Shown here: positions 1 to 14,463 of the stretch, in pieces
Position numbering within the stretch: the first letter of the stretch is position 1
How the letters are laid out: each line of letters begins with the position of its first letter
NCBI GenBank assembly: GCA_025345505.1
Contig: JANVCC010000018.1
Location: forward strand, 59,447,820 to 59,511,819
Direction of reading: 5' to 3'
DNA length: 64,000 nucleotides
DNA from: Todiramphus chloris collaris
Lineage: Eukaryota > Chordata > Aves > Coraciiformes > Alcedinidae
Notes under the pieces: generated by a model
Databases searched by the model: none
What the model was told of the DNA's origin: nothing
Seen by the model: the letters and a program-made list of their open reading frames with translations, nothing else
Program-made: the position numbers and the translations under genes

Positions 1-494
1 TCTCTCATGCTATGTACACATGCTTGATGTGGTTTTTCTGGTCTTCACAAAATATTCATAACGTCTTGATCTGTTTTCTTGTATCAGTGCTATCGTTTGC
101 CTGAAATTTATATAAGAGTTTTAATTTGTTTTCTTTCAGGGAGGGACCTGTTTTGAGTTCCTGTTGGTTGAATGAGTAAATATTCATCATTGCTGGGAAC
201 AGCTCATGATTTCCTGGGATACTAAGAGCGAGAAGAGCAAATCTAAGTTTCGAAAACATGCTGTCTTGGAGAATGACTTGAAAAAACATGGGATGTTTAG
301 ATTATTTTATCTGAAAGGCTAGTGCTTTCTCAGAAGAGCTTTAAAGCTGTGCAGAAGCATAGTGACATATGCAACTCAGTGCAATACAAATCTGTATGGT
401 ACCAATTTGCCACAGGGTAGACAGATGGATTGGCAATTTTCCAGGTGCACCACCATCTTCCTGATATGGGAAGCATAAATGAAAAAGTAAATAA

Positions 495-495
<1 letters not shown>

Positions 496-527
<32 letters not shown>
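496..527 (+). repeat. Poly(A) tract interrupted by one G
   Basis: Eighteen or so A residues, G, then twelve A, preceded by AATAATAAAA. No retrotransposed gene is recognised upstream. Confidence 0.9.
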
Positions 528-863
528 CCACACTTCTATATTTTCTACGTGTTTTCATTAGGTACTGGAGAATATTCCTGCAGTGTCTTTTAGCTGTCCC
601 ATTAAAGACTTTCCATCTTCTCAGTGTAACCACTGCATATTAATTGGAGCTGGTTTAAAGCAAAACTACTGTTACATTGTTACATATGCTCAGTTGAGGA
701 GATTTTCCCTGAAGCACATAGATGCTATTTATTTATCTTCAATACTCAACTCTGGTTATGTTTGACATGAAGTATCCGGAAAGCAGGATTTAACACATGG
801 AAGATTTACCATGGTGGATTAAACCCTAGAGGATGGCAGAACTACTATATTGTACTTCACTGT

Positions 864-940
864 ACCACACCACACCACACCACGCCATGCCATGCCATGC
901 CATGCCATGCCATGCCATACCCTACCACACCACCATACCA
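864..940. repeat. Pentanucleotide array (CCACA)n / (CCATG)n
   Basis: Units of CCACA are followed by about seven units of CCATG (GCCAT) and then degraded CCACA-like units. It is a compound simple repeat in which one variant unit has expanded in the middle. Confidence 0.92.
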
Positions 941-3900
941 ATTTTCTTCCACTCCCCATGGCAGGCATCATGCTAAAAAATATCTCAGAGTTTGGGTAAA
1001 ATTGAGAGGTCCATTGTGTGCCTTAAAAACTGGATATAAATTAACCACAGACACTGATTTATTTTATATAAGGCATCTGGCTCACACCTTTCTTTGGTTT
1101 CAGTGTCAGCTTTCATAATCCACTGCCTCTTGAACCTGTGCAGCATAACATAGAAGTAAGAACCAAAGCTAGACACATAAGTGTGATATACACAGTGTAG
1201 TTTCAAAGCGCTTTGGTACAAATCCAGCACGGGTTGTTGAAAACCATGATAGAAGGCTGTTAGTTACTATATTCCAGCTGTTGTCATAAAATAAATCATG
1301 CTGCTTTAAGTAAATGCTAATAAAATATCACATTCCTTCCTTTAGTAATAAACTAAACAGTGTTGTGAAAATATTACAGAATTAATATTTGGGAGGATCT
1401 GTTTTTTCATGGGGCAGCTGGACCTGCAAGTTTTGCAATTTACAGCACCATCTTGACATGTTTTGAAGCAGAGTGTAGTGGTTAATACCCAGCTGGCTGT
1501 TTTCATCCTTGCCTAATTCTTGCCACAGAAAGCTACTGGATGAATAATTTTGAAAAAGACAGAAATAGAAAGTATAGAGGTAATACAGTTGGTAGAAGTA
1601 GAAAGGAATAGCTAGGAGATCAGTGATCTAATGCGTATTCATAGAAAGAGGCTGTCTCTGTATTTTTCAGCTATTCACATTAGCTTCTGTGCTGATCTAG
1701 TCCTGTGATAATAGCTATTCCAAATGCATAGAAACGTGGTTTCTTCTCTCTTTGACGTTGTGGTACAACTTTAAGGGGCAAAGAAAAAGGCTTATAGAGC
1801 TTTTGTAAGGCTTACTGCAAGATCGGTAAAATTAGTCATTATTAAGATTAATTAATACTTATATTTGCAAGTACAAAACATAAAAAACAAAGGACTGGGG
1901 CCTATTGCGGAATAAACACTTACTGGAATATTAGCTTAGGCATAGCACTGATCTTCTGCTCTAGGTGTAGAGATTAGGATAGGAAACAGATTAAACAAAG
2001 ACCTGTTAATTCAGAACTCATCTTCCTGAAAAAAAAAAACCAAGGCCAAATTGAAATTGATGCCCAGTGACTTCAATAATTAGATCATAGTCTCATGATA
2101 CAAGGCACATCATATAGTAAACTGAGTTGGGGCCAAGAATCACGAACAGAGATCTCATTAACTGAGATTCTGCAAGTTTCTAAATTTTACTAAATCATTT
2201 TAATGTCACCTTTCACCACTAAGTGGCAAAAATAATACAGTGAAAGCACTCTGTATTTGCAGTACTAGACATACCTAGCATACTCCCTATGCCTCCACAG
2301 AGCTTATAAAAATACAAGCAAATATTTGTAAATCAGACCAAATTAATTTATTCTTAATCCTTTCCAAGTTTTTTTCAATAATAATACCGGTGCTTTCCCT
2401 GGAAATTTTCTATCACACATGGAACATAATTATTTATAAGGCTATAGGAATGTACATGCAAACATGCTTTGCAAATGTGTAGAAAGTTTCAGCAAGGTTA
2501 TAATTTAATTTGGGCTAAATGGAACAAATTCCAATCCTGCAAAATACTTAAGCTAACACATTATTCTATGCAACAAACAATTTTGGTGTGCCACAGTGCT
2601 TCAGAGAATGATATTTTAAGAATTTGGGAGCAACAGGCTTATGGAGTTCGAAACATAATCATAATAGAAAGTCTGTGGCTGTGCCAAAAACCTTTTCAAA
2701 TTGCTTATCTCCATCTGCTGCCCACATTTGCTTTGCTGGCACACTTTTAATCTGATCCTTGTAAAAGTATATCCACCAAGGAGAATTTTCACACAGAGTT
2801 GAAGAATGTTTTTTATAGAAAGAAGGAGTATGGAATTTGACTAAGAAAGGTGTATATCATTCCAGTGTTAACAAGGAAAGTGAGAGTAAATTTATGTAAA
2901 TACAGTCCAAGTTACAAAAATTTATAATTTCTGTCTCTGGAAGCTGCATGAAAAATTAGTACTAGACTGAATTATGATCTTCCTCAGCATAGACCACCGG
3001 GTGATATTCTGATACTTTCTGCCTTCTAACCTTTTCTCCTTTTCACTGTCTCTCATTCTTTCCCAAATATCTACGGAATAAAAAAATTACCACTTTTGGA
3101 GACAAGATAAAAGTTGTGCAGGGGTGGATAACCAAGGTAAACTTGGATTCCTAAACTGATGAAGATTGACTCAATGTCAGTTCTGAGTTCTGTGGTCCTT
3201 CATCTACTCATCAGAGCTGACTGCAAGGGAGTCATGTCTGTGCTTGTCATATTAAACAGGTGACATTTACTTCACAACAACATATATTGCTGTAAAGGAC
3301 GTTATAGTGCTGTAGGGGGATTCCCACCTGTACAGGGCTTGCAAGTATTAAACTTTGCAGTAACTCACTTAATTCTGCAGATAGTTTGCAACTTAATCCG
3401 ATCGTTCTGTCAGATCATTGTAAACCTCCATATGTTCAGCCAGTCAGACAACCAGCCAGGTCTCTGTGCCACAGTTTCATCCCTCTGGCTTCCAGCACTC
3501 AGCTGGGATTCCTTGTTTAGGAGCACAGTTGCCACTGTTTACATCTCTATCTGATGAAAGAAGGTGGCTCTAAAAAGTGACTCAGGCCACCTAGGAGTCA
3601 TCTTCTGGATAAACCCATCTGTCATTATGCACTGCAAGGTAACTGTGCTCCTGACATAATTCCCACAGGCAGGTGACAAGAACCCGTGTGGTGACCCAGC
3701 TGTCTGTTTAAAATATGTTTTCATAATAGCTTAGAAAAGTTGGAAAACTTCATATTTGTCTTCTTCTGCAATTCATCATCTTAAGTCAATGCATATTTTT
3801 GAATAGAACAATATATTTTCAGCACAAAGCTCTATGCAATATCAGGATCAAAGTTGAAGTATCAGTATCTCATCTAGATAACAGTCTATTTCTGTGTGGT

Positions 3901-6900
3901 AGAGAAAGCTACTAGTTATGCAAATCTATGTCAAATTCAATCTGCTTTTTATCACAACATTTTACGAAGCCATTTTCTATTTAGGGGTGGTTTTCCAGAC
4001 ATTCCCAGGTACTAGACGTTATGCTATACTTCAGGGAGAAGTGACATTAGTGATGACTACCTTAGACTTAAAGCCAGCAATAGCAGGAACAACGAAAATC
4101 GTACTCCACTACCTGTCCAAAGATTATTTGATTTCTTAGTCTGAGGATAAGATCATACTAGACTGCCTGCATAATGTCATTTTGTTTTAAGTGTGTCGTT
4201 CACTCTTACACAGACTTTTTTTGCCAGAGGCCAACAATGTCACATCATCTTTGTGTCAGAGAAGCAAATGGAGTTCAGTCACTGTTTCCTTCCTCTGAGG
4301 TGATACAGACCTCTGAAGCTAATTTTAAGCATTTCCTTCTTTATTTCCAGGCAACTGAACTTGAACTAAAATAAAAGGTAGCAATCTATCTGGAAAAATA
4401 CACTAAATTTTACCTGTGTCAGAATTTCCCTGCTAATGAGCAGTATACTGAGCCACTAATTATGGAAGACGTACAAAAATCAGGAATACTTTTCAGTTCT
4501 TGTCAAAGATGTCATCTCAATGAGTTCAGGAGAAGGGATGAATTCTTCTCAGGGGTATCTGCTGGTAGATTATATTTTGTGACCGGTGTTTCAGGTGGTA
4601 AATGATCTGTGATGATCCAGAGAGCTTATTCCAGGCCCTCCTGACACTTCACTGTCTGTAGAACTTTACTGCTGGAGCCTGTGACCACAGTTGTATTCCG
4701 CAAACACTCTGAGCAACTCTAGAGCAGCTCTGCCAGGAAATTTATGATGTGCCTTATAGGAAATAAATCTTTTCATGTTTAGAGCAGTCTACTCCAGTTA
4801 TCAAAATCAGATGAGTCTGGATATCCAAAAGAACAACACATCCACAAACAATTAAGTTGTCTCTTTCATTAACTGAAACCATGAAAATGCTGAGTTAAGT
4901 AACAATCAGGGCTTTATCCTCTGTATCAAAGTGAGCAGATTGTCAGGTTTCCTGAAAACTGCAGGAAAAACTTCCCTGCAAAAAACCCATACTCATGAGA
5001 TTAGTAGCACTGCTTTTAACTGATACACTGTGAGCAACTGTACCACCATCTGCCTGTACTCTCTGCAGGGCAGGGAGGGCAGGCACAGGCTGATGAACTA
5101 AGGCAGTAAGTCAGCAATGAATCTCTCCCTGACACACTAAGTACCCAATAAGGAAACTATAACTAAGAAGGTGCAAAGACATCTGAGAAGTTTAACTGCC
5201 CTTGAAAACACCCAGATTTAGAGAACAGAAAAATGCCTATGGTGGAAAACATTCTCTATCCATATATCATCTTGTGTTAAACCAGGACCTGTTCTCCACC
5301 TCCCTGTTCAAAATGCGGTGACTGCAAACAATAGAAAAGGGCCACCTTTCTGTTTACAGCACACCAGGCTCACTTGCCAGGCCTGGCAGAAAAATTTCAT
5401 CACAAAGTGTCTGTATTATCAGCATGGCAGTGTATACAAACAAAAGCTTTTTTGTATTTTTAAATTGCCTTTTCTTCTTTACAGTGAATTGACTTTTATA
5501 TATGTAAGTTATATATATAATTATAGGAACTCAAATACAATTACACATTTCAAACTCAATTTCTTGAAATCAGTACAGCCACTATGACTAACAAAATCTA
5601 AATAGTCCTTCACTTGACAGAAAAAACCCCACAACATATGCATTTCACCATTAGTGACAGAGTTTTTTACATTTGAACATACTCGCAATCCAGAAAAGAG
5701 ACAGTCATAATAATGTTACAGACAGTTGCATCATATTCACAATAAAGATTTTTTTTTGACAAAAACATATGGCATCTGTGATCTCATTATTCATAAATTA
5801 ATGTCAAGCCCTCAATTCAGTATTGAAAGAATTTTATATCCAAATATGTCTCTTAAACATTCATTGATAATCAACATGGACATTCACAGTAATAACCTGA
5901 AGATTTAAAGTTATCAAATGTCATGAAAAACTGTAAAATCTGGATGCTTATCCTATCTCTGTAACAAAACTATGCTAAATTGATGCATTTACAAAACTGG
6001 GCTGGAAATACCACAGGAACCAATATTCCTATAAAAGAAGCAGATTGCGTTATCTTAAAAATTATTTCATGTGAGATATCTTTCTCTCACTGCTCACTCT
6101 CTGAACCATGTGCCAATGTTAAACTAACCTGTCTTTAATGATGGTGTTTGCTACTTATAACTATAGATCCAAAGAAAAAAAAAGAATAAAAGAAATCAAT
6201 GAGAACAACAGAGCAAGTAAATCTGGTATATTACTCTCCTATTCAACGCTGGTTTGCTGTATAACCATGCTACTTCTTAACTGGCATCTGTTTCTGTGAT
6301 CTTAGAAATATCTCACGTTCACATGTATAAAATTTTGTAAATAAGTTTATTTTGTATATTGCTTCTGAGCTTCTGTTTTTGGAAAGAAGAGCTATGTTTA
6401 TTCAAACAAGAAGAAACAACACCATGTGATTTACAGGTGTACCTAGAATTTGCCTTTGAGAACTGTCAATTGAAACAAATCCTTTACAAAATGCAGAAAA
6501 TTACCAAATACTGAGTGAAAATCCCATTTCTGCCATCAAATCACAAAACTGGTTAAAGAATCTAGATTCTTTCCTTTAAAGAAAAAGATCCTCAGGAAGT
6601 TTTATACTCCTTAGGGAGTTTTTTACTATTTCATTTGGAGGTTTTTATGTATTTTGCCTCTGTTTTGTACCCCCTGTGAGACCTCATCTAGTGTGGCAGC
6701 TACCCCCAGCATACTCCTTGCCCAGTCACATACCTTCACCTGCCTCCCCAGGGAAGTAGATATGCTTCTAGCCCCCATCTTGCAAATCTGAACTGACAGT
6801 TATTTGTTGCTAATCAAACATAGGCTTTCTTGTTACAGCAGTTGTTCTAAAGGGCCTCAAAAGAACGCAGGATGTTCTCAGGCCACAAGTGGAATAGCAC

Positions 6901-9900
6901 TGATGGAAAATGCACCCTGAGGACTTTGATTTTCAAGGTAGGGTGTTTATGTAGATTTACAATCAGACAGTCAACAGGATGCATGTGCATTGTATCTGCA
7001 AGCATCCCATAGCAAATTGTATGACCTGGACATCAATCGCCTTTAAATCCGTGTTTATTGCTCAGTGCTGCCTGTCTCCTAGTGTCATTACTTTTGTGAT
7101 GTGAACTTGACTCCAAGTACAGAGGAGCTGACTGTAAGACACAGAATCATGGGCAAACTCACACATACCTATTACTCGTATTAAAGGCACCAGTCCTTAT
7201 TCAGTCTTCAAGAACACCATAACTTTTTATTCTGCACCATGTTGAGACTGTCCAATAAATGTTCCTGCAGGAGAAACAACCATGGTCCAGGGGGTTCAGG
7301 CTTGCCAGTAAGTTAACATATGACACTTCTTTCTTCTATAAACAATTTTCACAAAAAACTGGACCCAAAATTCTGGCCTGGTTTAGTCTGAATGGTCTGA
7401 TGGTCAGTATTTGTTTAGCAGGTCAAGAGTACTTCTGGAAACTCTATTCTGTTTGTCCCTTGCTGAGCAGGTTTCCTGCAGTGAGACATGGATGTTTGTG
7501 GGTTGTCACACCACAAGCTGAGTCTCCTATCAAATTACAGCCCTCAGTTCACAAGTTCACAGAGTGAGTGTGCTGGTTCAGTTACATCTTAGTGCATTTT
7601 CCATGTAAACTCTGGTATTTAACTCTAGGTCCACCCTGAGAATCCTAATGGGACATAATTAGAAGGGCCATGTCTTGCCCAGGGATCCACCACCCAGGAA
7701 TCACGGGCAGACAGCATCCTTCCTCAGAGTAGTGTTTTCAAGAGTCTCTTTGATGTGATTTACACCCACAGAGGCACACAGTAAGGACTTGGAGGCTCAG
7801 ACCCATTGCGATGTTTGTCCAAGTGGGCACAAGGATAGAAACTCTCTTTGATTCCCACTATCTCCTGCTCCCACATCGAGCTTTCAAATGTGGGTGCTGG
7901 ACTGATGTCACCTTTTGGCACCTACAATGATGTGATTGATGCACTTTAGGATCAAACTGGGTAGCCTGTTTGCCAGGCTGAGATATTTCATGTAGGGCCT
8001 CATGTTTAAAAATTCATTGGATGTTAAAAGTTCAAAATGATTTCACATGATCTGCACCTCAAGAAGCAGGCTGCAAGCGAGCAACTACTGTTTCATTTCT
8101 TTCTATGCCACCACCACTGAAATCTTCTTGTCTAAGTTTCCTTAGTTAGAAAATGTCAGTAACACCTTGATCATTCTCTGTATCAAGAGTGACATGCACA
8201 GTATCATGATGCTGAGTAGTCTGAACCTATTATCTTGTTATACTGCTGTATTTCATTCTGATGTCCCCTTTTGATGCCTTAAGAACCAAGCCTCACCCAA
8301 CCATAAGAATTTTTTAATCTCAGTGTTAGTAGCCTGAAGTGAGTGATAATTTGGTTTTCCTTTACACTAAGTTTATAGAGCACACAGCTGCTACATCAGA
8401 TTAAGAATTGACAACTAAGGCATTTGGTGTTTAAAGGAAATGGTCTATTAACACAAAAGTAACAAAGGACATGTCTTCACTCTCCAGCTTCCACATATTT
8501 ATATATTTACTCCTAAAAAATATTTTCATCACTGTAATTTCAGAATTTATATTCCTACCCCTCTTCTGAAAGATGTGATTTAAGGCAAAAAGACTGAGAT
8601 TGTTCCCTTCAGCCTCACTTGAAAGGTCACCTACATTGCAGTAAAGCTCTTACTCAATGGCTGTTTCTCCAATTACCACGTGCTAATTGATTCTAACTAG
8701 ATAAACTACCATTTTTTTCTTAACATGTAGGAAGACATAAGCTATACCTTTTTAGCTCTACCTTGTTTCATCACCTGTTGTTTCCATCACACGTCCTCCT
8801 TGTCTCTTGCTTTGGGTACCACTTTGCAGTCAGTGTCCCATGAAGGGAGCACTGTACCATAACCCTGCAATCAGTATCAGGCACTGTTCTGGATGGAGGA
8901 CTGAAGAAAAACAGGGGCAGGTGGGTGTAGGGAACTTGTACCTCAGGTTGTCCTGGGTATGAACAGAGAAGGGCGGGAGGAGGGGTTGTTCCTGGGGAGC
9001 TCATTGATATTCAGCTTGGATATGCAGGCCACAGCTGCCCCTGAGCAAGGTGTGGGTTGACATTCCTTAGACAGAAGGAAGCTAAATCGGTAACTTTAAA
9101 TCAGTAACTTTCTCTTTTAATAAGCTTCCTATTCAATTGTCAGGTGCAATTTCCAGTTAAAATAAACTTGGCTTTGGGGTAGAAGTAAAAATAAACACTA
9201 TGGACAGCTTGGTCCTGATGTCATTTTAAGTATTCCTGCTGACAACTACTGTTATCTTTCACTGCTTCTCACTCCTTTTTCACTGATAATAAGATTGTTT
9301 TACTTGATCTCATTTGTGCATAGTGCTGTTCTCCTGTCACTTCCACACATGCAAAAAGAAACTCTGTAATGGAAATAAACACTGGGGAGGGGAAGCAGAG
9401 AGAAAAAAGCATCCGGAGAGTCCTGAGAACAAAGTCATGAGTTGGCCCAAAGGCACACACCCAGAGGAAGGGCAGACCACCTCTCAGGAGTACTTCTCAC
9501 TTAAAGGAGCATATGCAGCATTACTGTAAAGAGAACTAGAGCCGGCTGATGTAGGGGTTTGCTGTGCAGAAGCTCTACATGGCCCCGGGTCATAGTAGCA
9601 AGCTCTGGAGCACAGACAGGACCGTTTCATTGCACAGCCTGGAATTGTGAGATGTCCAGAGGTTCGCATGGTGAGGCTTTCCTTCTCACAGACACATGTC
9701 TTAGCACCTCTTTTTAACACATTCAGAAGAAGTCCTTTTGCTTCAAAAGAAACTGATGCTGACCACATCAAAACATTAGTGATGGCCAGTTGGCTGTAGA
9801 AGAATAATAATAAAAATGATAATTACACTCATTTGCAAGGTGAACAAGGGTCATGTAACACTCATGAAAATGTCACCTTGTGAGGTGGCCGAGAATGAGG

Positions 9901-11507
9901 AATTCTGACCTTTAAGACTTAACATAGTCCTCTGAATGAATTTGCTTTTGCTAGCTCTGAACACAACATAAACTCCCAATAAATGGGCACTGGCTAAGGA
10001 AACAAAATGATCCCAGGAATAAGACTGCTGCCTTTCTCCCAAAGAACCCCCTGTTATCATGAGCAGCAAGAGGTCTGGAATAAAACTTGTTGATGTCTCT
10101 CTTTCCTGAAGGTAATTCAAACAGTAAATGAACACACAAGATCCCATGTTTATAGTCTTTTAAATATATTTTTGAAAATATTGTGTGATCCAAAATATGT
10201 GTTTTTCAATTTTGCATGCCATAGCCCAGCCATGAGTGATGTATTTTATCCATATTCATAGCAGTGTACAAACTTGCTATTCATAGCTCTCTCCACAGCA
10301 TAAATTTTGGTGGGCATGCTGGAATTTCCTTCTGTGGCATATGGTAATCCTTTACCTGAGGGCTTGCTCCAAATAAATGTTTACATTCCTCTAACAGCTC
10401 ACTTGAAATGTAAAGGAACAAGGTATGTGAGTCTTCCATTAAATAACTGACTGCATTTACATGTTCAGAGGAGGAAGGCACATAGCGTTCTTACTCTGGA
10501 CTGTCTGCAGGAATGTCCAACCTTGTTTCCTCTCATAAATATTTCATAATAGAAAAGACCTTAAAAATATGCCAATTCAAACTGTGGATTGACCCTTCCA
10601 ACTCCAGGCACCGTAGCTAGGAGGGACTGAAATAAACACCACAAGTAAGCAGTGCCTGCAGTGGGCAGTCATCTATGGAAACCACAGCCTCCTCTTTGGT
10701 CCTCGGGACCACAGTTTCATTCGGAGGCTATTCCAGGGAGGGCTGGCTGAAAGGGAAGGTGGTGGGTGGCAAGGGTCACACATCAAAGGTGCCAAGGAAG
10801 GCGGAAACAATCTGAAGGAAAACTTCCTAGTCTGGGATTGGGTTTTATTTTATTTCACCTAATTCAAGCAAATAACTTTTTTACTTATGTTGATGAAAGA
10901 ATGTCTCAGTGGCTAGGGATAAGTGTGCTGAAGGAGTAAATAGGAAAAATGCCTATACATGTTGTAAATATTCAATTACTGAAGTAAATTTACTTATTAG
11001 AGTTCCAAGTCTACTCAAGCTCCTGTGATTCCTGCTAGTCACATGGGATTTCTTTAACCTCTCAATCATTATTCATGTCACCAGAGCTATTCACTTGACA
11101 ACCCTCTTTTAAGCTGCCACCAGGATGGGGCTGGCAGGTAACCAAAACATCCCCAAGAGAAAGAGCAGCACAGGAAGTTGGGAGTTTGTTATTCTTCAGG
11201 AATCCAAACCCACAGCTTTCTCTGGTCACTCCTGCCCACCTTCCTTGGCAATTGAGCTCTATTAAGATATCATTCAACTGTCTTTGATAACCTTTACTGA
11301 GGGGACGTGTTGTTTAGCCTCAGGAGGAAGGTAAAACACAGAGGCTCTTTCTCCTCCATTACTCACATTCCCACACAGTGAAATATCTCATGTTTCCCAG
11401 TTACAAGTCTTGTATTTCCCATAAGTGCTTGTCAAGAGGACCATATTTTTTGCTGTTCCTCCCAATTGCTATGAAGACTACTTGCAGGCCTCTCTAACTG
11501 GACATGA

Positions 11508-11933
11508 CTGGAATATCTCTCTTATGAGGAAAGGCTGAGAGACCTAGAGCTGTTTATTCTGGAGAAGAAAAGATGGAGAGGCGATCTTATGAATGTTTAC
11601 AGATACCTGAAGGGTGGGTGTCAAGTAGAAGGGGACAGTCTCTTTTCAGTGGTGCCCTGAGATAGGATACGGGGCAATGGTCACGAACTGGAACAAAGGA
11701 AGTTCCACCTCAACATGAGGAACAAATTCTTCACCTTGAGGGCGATGGAGCCCTGGAACAGGCTGCCCAGGGAGGTTGTGGAGCCTCCTTCTCTGGAGAC
11801 TTTCAGAACCCACCTGGATCTGTTCCTGTATGGAGTGCCCTGGGTGATCCTGCTCTGGCAGACAGGGTGGACTTCATGATCTACAGAGATCCCTTCCAAA
11901 CCCTACCATTCTATGATTCAGTGATTCTATGAC
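11508..11933 (+). mobile_element. CR1 3' fragment
   Basis: It begins near TATGAGGAAAGGCTGAGAGA and runs through GGAGAAGAAAAGATGGAGAG, GGAACAGGCTGCCCAGGGAG and ATCTACAGAGATCCCTTCC to the terminal ACCATTCTATGATTCAGTGA / TTCTATGA repeat. It contains the ORF2 tail and the full 3' UTR, all decayed. Confidence 0.93.
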
Positions 11934-12543
11934 TGCCTTGTGCAAACTTAGCAGAAATAAAATGAGTACTGGGGACTCACAATAGCTCTAAAAAGCTGAG
12001 AAGTGCCTAAGTGACAGCTGGTCCAGGACACTTAGCAGCTGATGTGTACCCAATAGCATTGCTTTAGATGAAGGAAAGCTTCATGGATGTTACATGATTT
12101 ACACTGGCATAAAACTAGGGGAAGCAAATGAACTCTGTTAGCTACAGTAAATGATAATTACCACAATAATAGTTCATAATGAAAACCAGTATCTTCTCTG
12201 AGGAACAAAATTGCCTCTGCAACCTTTAATTAAGTTTGGAACTAAAATCTTTGTGGGTTAATTTCCTGCACAGTCCCCAGTTTACAGTGGGGAAACTGGG
12301 GTACGTACATGCAACAGAACTTGATGAAGTCAAAGATAAAGCCAGGAGTGGAAACAAACCAGACCATAATGTTAATGTGCACAATTTCCACTAGAATTTG
12401 AAAGCATATTTATTCAAGCCTAAATTTTACTCTTACTAAATAGTCCTGTACTTTAAAAACAAAATTATCCCTTGTCTAACAGTAATTTAAAATTCTACCC
12501 TCTATTGGGAAGATGGATGTATTCCTTAGGTAATTGATACATT
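11934..12543. other. Intergenic DNA between a CR1 and an LTR
   Basis: AT-rich sequence in which I see nothing specific. Confidence 0.55.
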
Positions 12544-13317
12544 TGTATCTGGTTAGGGTCAGGGCAACCCCTTATACCTATAACAGATGCTCTCTGTTAA
12601 CCCCCCTCCCTCCCCAAAGGGGAAGAGAAAGGGAATAAGGGAGAGAGACTTAGCAATTAGAAAAGGAAACTAGAAGAACTTTAATAAAAATGAAAATACT
12701 ACTAATAAAAATGGAATATATATAAATACATACAAAATGAGTATTGAACCCAACCCTCCCAATGGAGGGAAGCAGTTACATCATCATCACCACTGATGTT
12801 GTGGAGCAGGCACTGGGAGAGTCCCAGACTGGGCCCAGCATCAGATGGGAGCTGTGTTCAGGAGCTGGATTCTGGAACTGGATTCAAGAACACACAGACC
12901 AAGATTGAAGGCAGAAAGGACAGAGTCCTCCTCGGATGCTGTCTGAGGAAGAAACTGGAAGAGGACCCTAGCCAAGATGAGCAAAGGTGGCAAAGAGGAG
13001 GGATACCCTCCTGATCCTTCAGGTTTATATTCAGTAATGATGTATATGGTCTGGAATTCCTCATTGATCAGTTTAGGGTCACCTGTCCTGTCTGCTCCTC
13101 CCTGCAGGTGCTGCCTTTCACTTTCTGCACCCCCAATGTGGTACACAAGATCCAGCAGTGGCCTTGGTCTGCACACCAGCCCCTGGTACTAACTCTAAAC
13201 ATTGGGTATTATCACTGCTAAAAGAAGACACTGCTAACTTCATGAAGTGCAGTTAGTTAGAACTGAGCTGAAAAGCAAAGTCACAACAGAATTTCTGTTC
13301 TCATTCAAACCAGGACA
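12544..13317 (-). mobile_element. Solo LTR of an endogenous retrovirus (family A), minus orientation
   Basis: On the minus strand it starts TGTCCTGGTTTGAATGAGAA at 13317 and ends near AACCAGATACA at 12544, about 774 bp. The same ordered landmarks occur as in the plus copy at 48684-49444, including CACTGCTGGATCTTGTGTACC, a TATAAA (13024-13029 on the complement), the TCCAGTTCCAGAATCCAGCT repeats and an ATTAAAG polyadenylation-like site. The two ends are related as imperfect inverted repeats, as in LTRs. No internal retroviral region is attached. Confidence 0.82.
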
Positions 13318-14165
13318 AGGTGTATTGTGTGTCTCTGCACACTTCTTCACTGAATTATGTTTATATACATCCTGTACCAACATGTTTCAGAGAAGTGTAG
13401 GAAGGACAGATTCTGAGGAGAAGATATCTGTCATTCATATTATTCTATTTAAAGTCACAGCTGTTATAACAAGCATTTATCATTGCTAATACAGTTAAAA
13501 TCAGGGTTTTTTTTTAAAGCAGATGAACAATAATACCACATATCTCTTAAAAATCCACCAGTAACACTACTTTAGATCATACCTGTGGTTAAACATCCCT
13601 GTCATGGATTATCAGACAATATGACTTTTTTAGTCTCTAAAGGACCATCTACAATCATTACAGAGAACTATATACACCAAAGGTAGTAGAAGTCAATGCC
13701 AAAATACTTTGTATTTCATGCTACAAAAGTCACCCTGCTGCATGACACCCAACATCCTCAAGAAAAGTTTCTGGAGAAATGAAACCTTTTCATCATTTTC
13801 AGGTCAGCAGACTTGGTGTTCATTTAAATGATGAAACAGATGTCCCTGCTGGAAGTAACCTAGTCCTCTCATTCCAGAACTTAAAACCGAACACTGTTAG
13901 CAAAACTAGTTCAGAAAATAAGGTGACACATACTAAGAATGATGAGTTTTTATTGACCCAAATCACTTGATATTAGGGTATACATCTTCCAGTTTAGGTA
14001 ATAGCCTATTGAGAAGCCTGATGGGATTACAACAATGTTAGTGCATCGTTCATTTAGATAGAGACAAGCACCTCAGAAGTTAATATCTGTGGTTTTCAAT
14101 ACAGTCAGTGTGCACTGCAGACTTGTAAACTTGTATATAGTCTTTACCAAAAAGTAGCTATCTTG

Positions 14166-14190
14166 CTCTCTCTCTCTCTCTCTCTCTCTT
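14166..14190 (+). repeat. (CT)12 microsatellite
   Basis: Uninterrupted CT dinucleotides, followed by TTCTTAG. Confidence 0.93.
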
Positions 14191-14407
14191 TCTTAGCTAT
14201 TGATGAAAACAGGATCAACCTGTACTGCTAGTCTCCCATAGTAGCTGATGCACCCCAGTCCAACCGTTGCATCAAAGCCCTCCAAACTACCTTTGCAGCA
14301 TGTCCCCAAGGTTGGCAGGCTGAGATTAGCTTCATTAGTTTCCAGTTATGGAGATAACAAATATTGACATCTCAGCATTTCAAAAGAGTTTTTCAATGTG
14401 ATTTCCT

Positions 14408-14463
14408 AACATTTGGAAAAGATTCACCGTGTTTAAACATTTGGAAAAGATTCACTGTGTTTA
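14408..14463 (+). repeat. 28-bp tandem duplication
   Basis: Two adjacent 28-base units starting AACATTTGGAAAAGATTCAC, differing at one C/T position after the first 20 bases. It lies just upstream of the CR1 fragment at 14575. Confidence 0.88.

Larger units (their letters stand above)
1..11507. other. Intergenic DNA, no gene recognised
   Basis: Apart from the poly(A) tract at 496 and the pentanucleotide array at 864, this stretch is AT-rich unique-looking sequence. The short open frames in it (the longest about 100 codons, at 7259-7567) have no recognisable domain, no splice context I can defend and no family resemblance. No CR1 or LTR was recognised here. Confidence 0.6.

Noticed and set aside
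496-527. Poly(A) tract as the tail of a processed pseudogene
   Set aside because: The upstream sequence has no recognisable coding remnant and no flanking duplication.
2640-2660. GAGTTCGAAAC as a possible tRNA B box
   Set aside because: It does not match the GGTTCGANTCC pattern and no cloverleaf or A box can be drawn around it.
7259-7567. 102-codon plus-strand open frame
   Set aside because: No recognisable domain, no splice or promoter context, and such lengths occur by chance in 64 kb.
12841-13176. 111-codon minus-strand open frame and overlapping frames
   Set aside because: They lie inside a solo LTR. The matching frame in the other LTR copy reflects shared repeat sequence, not a gene.
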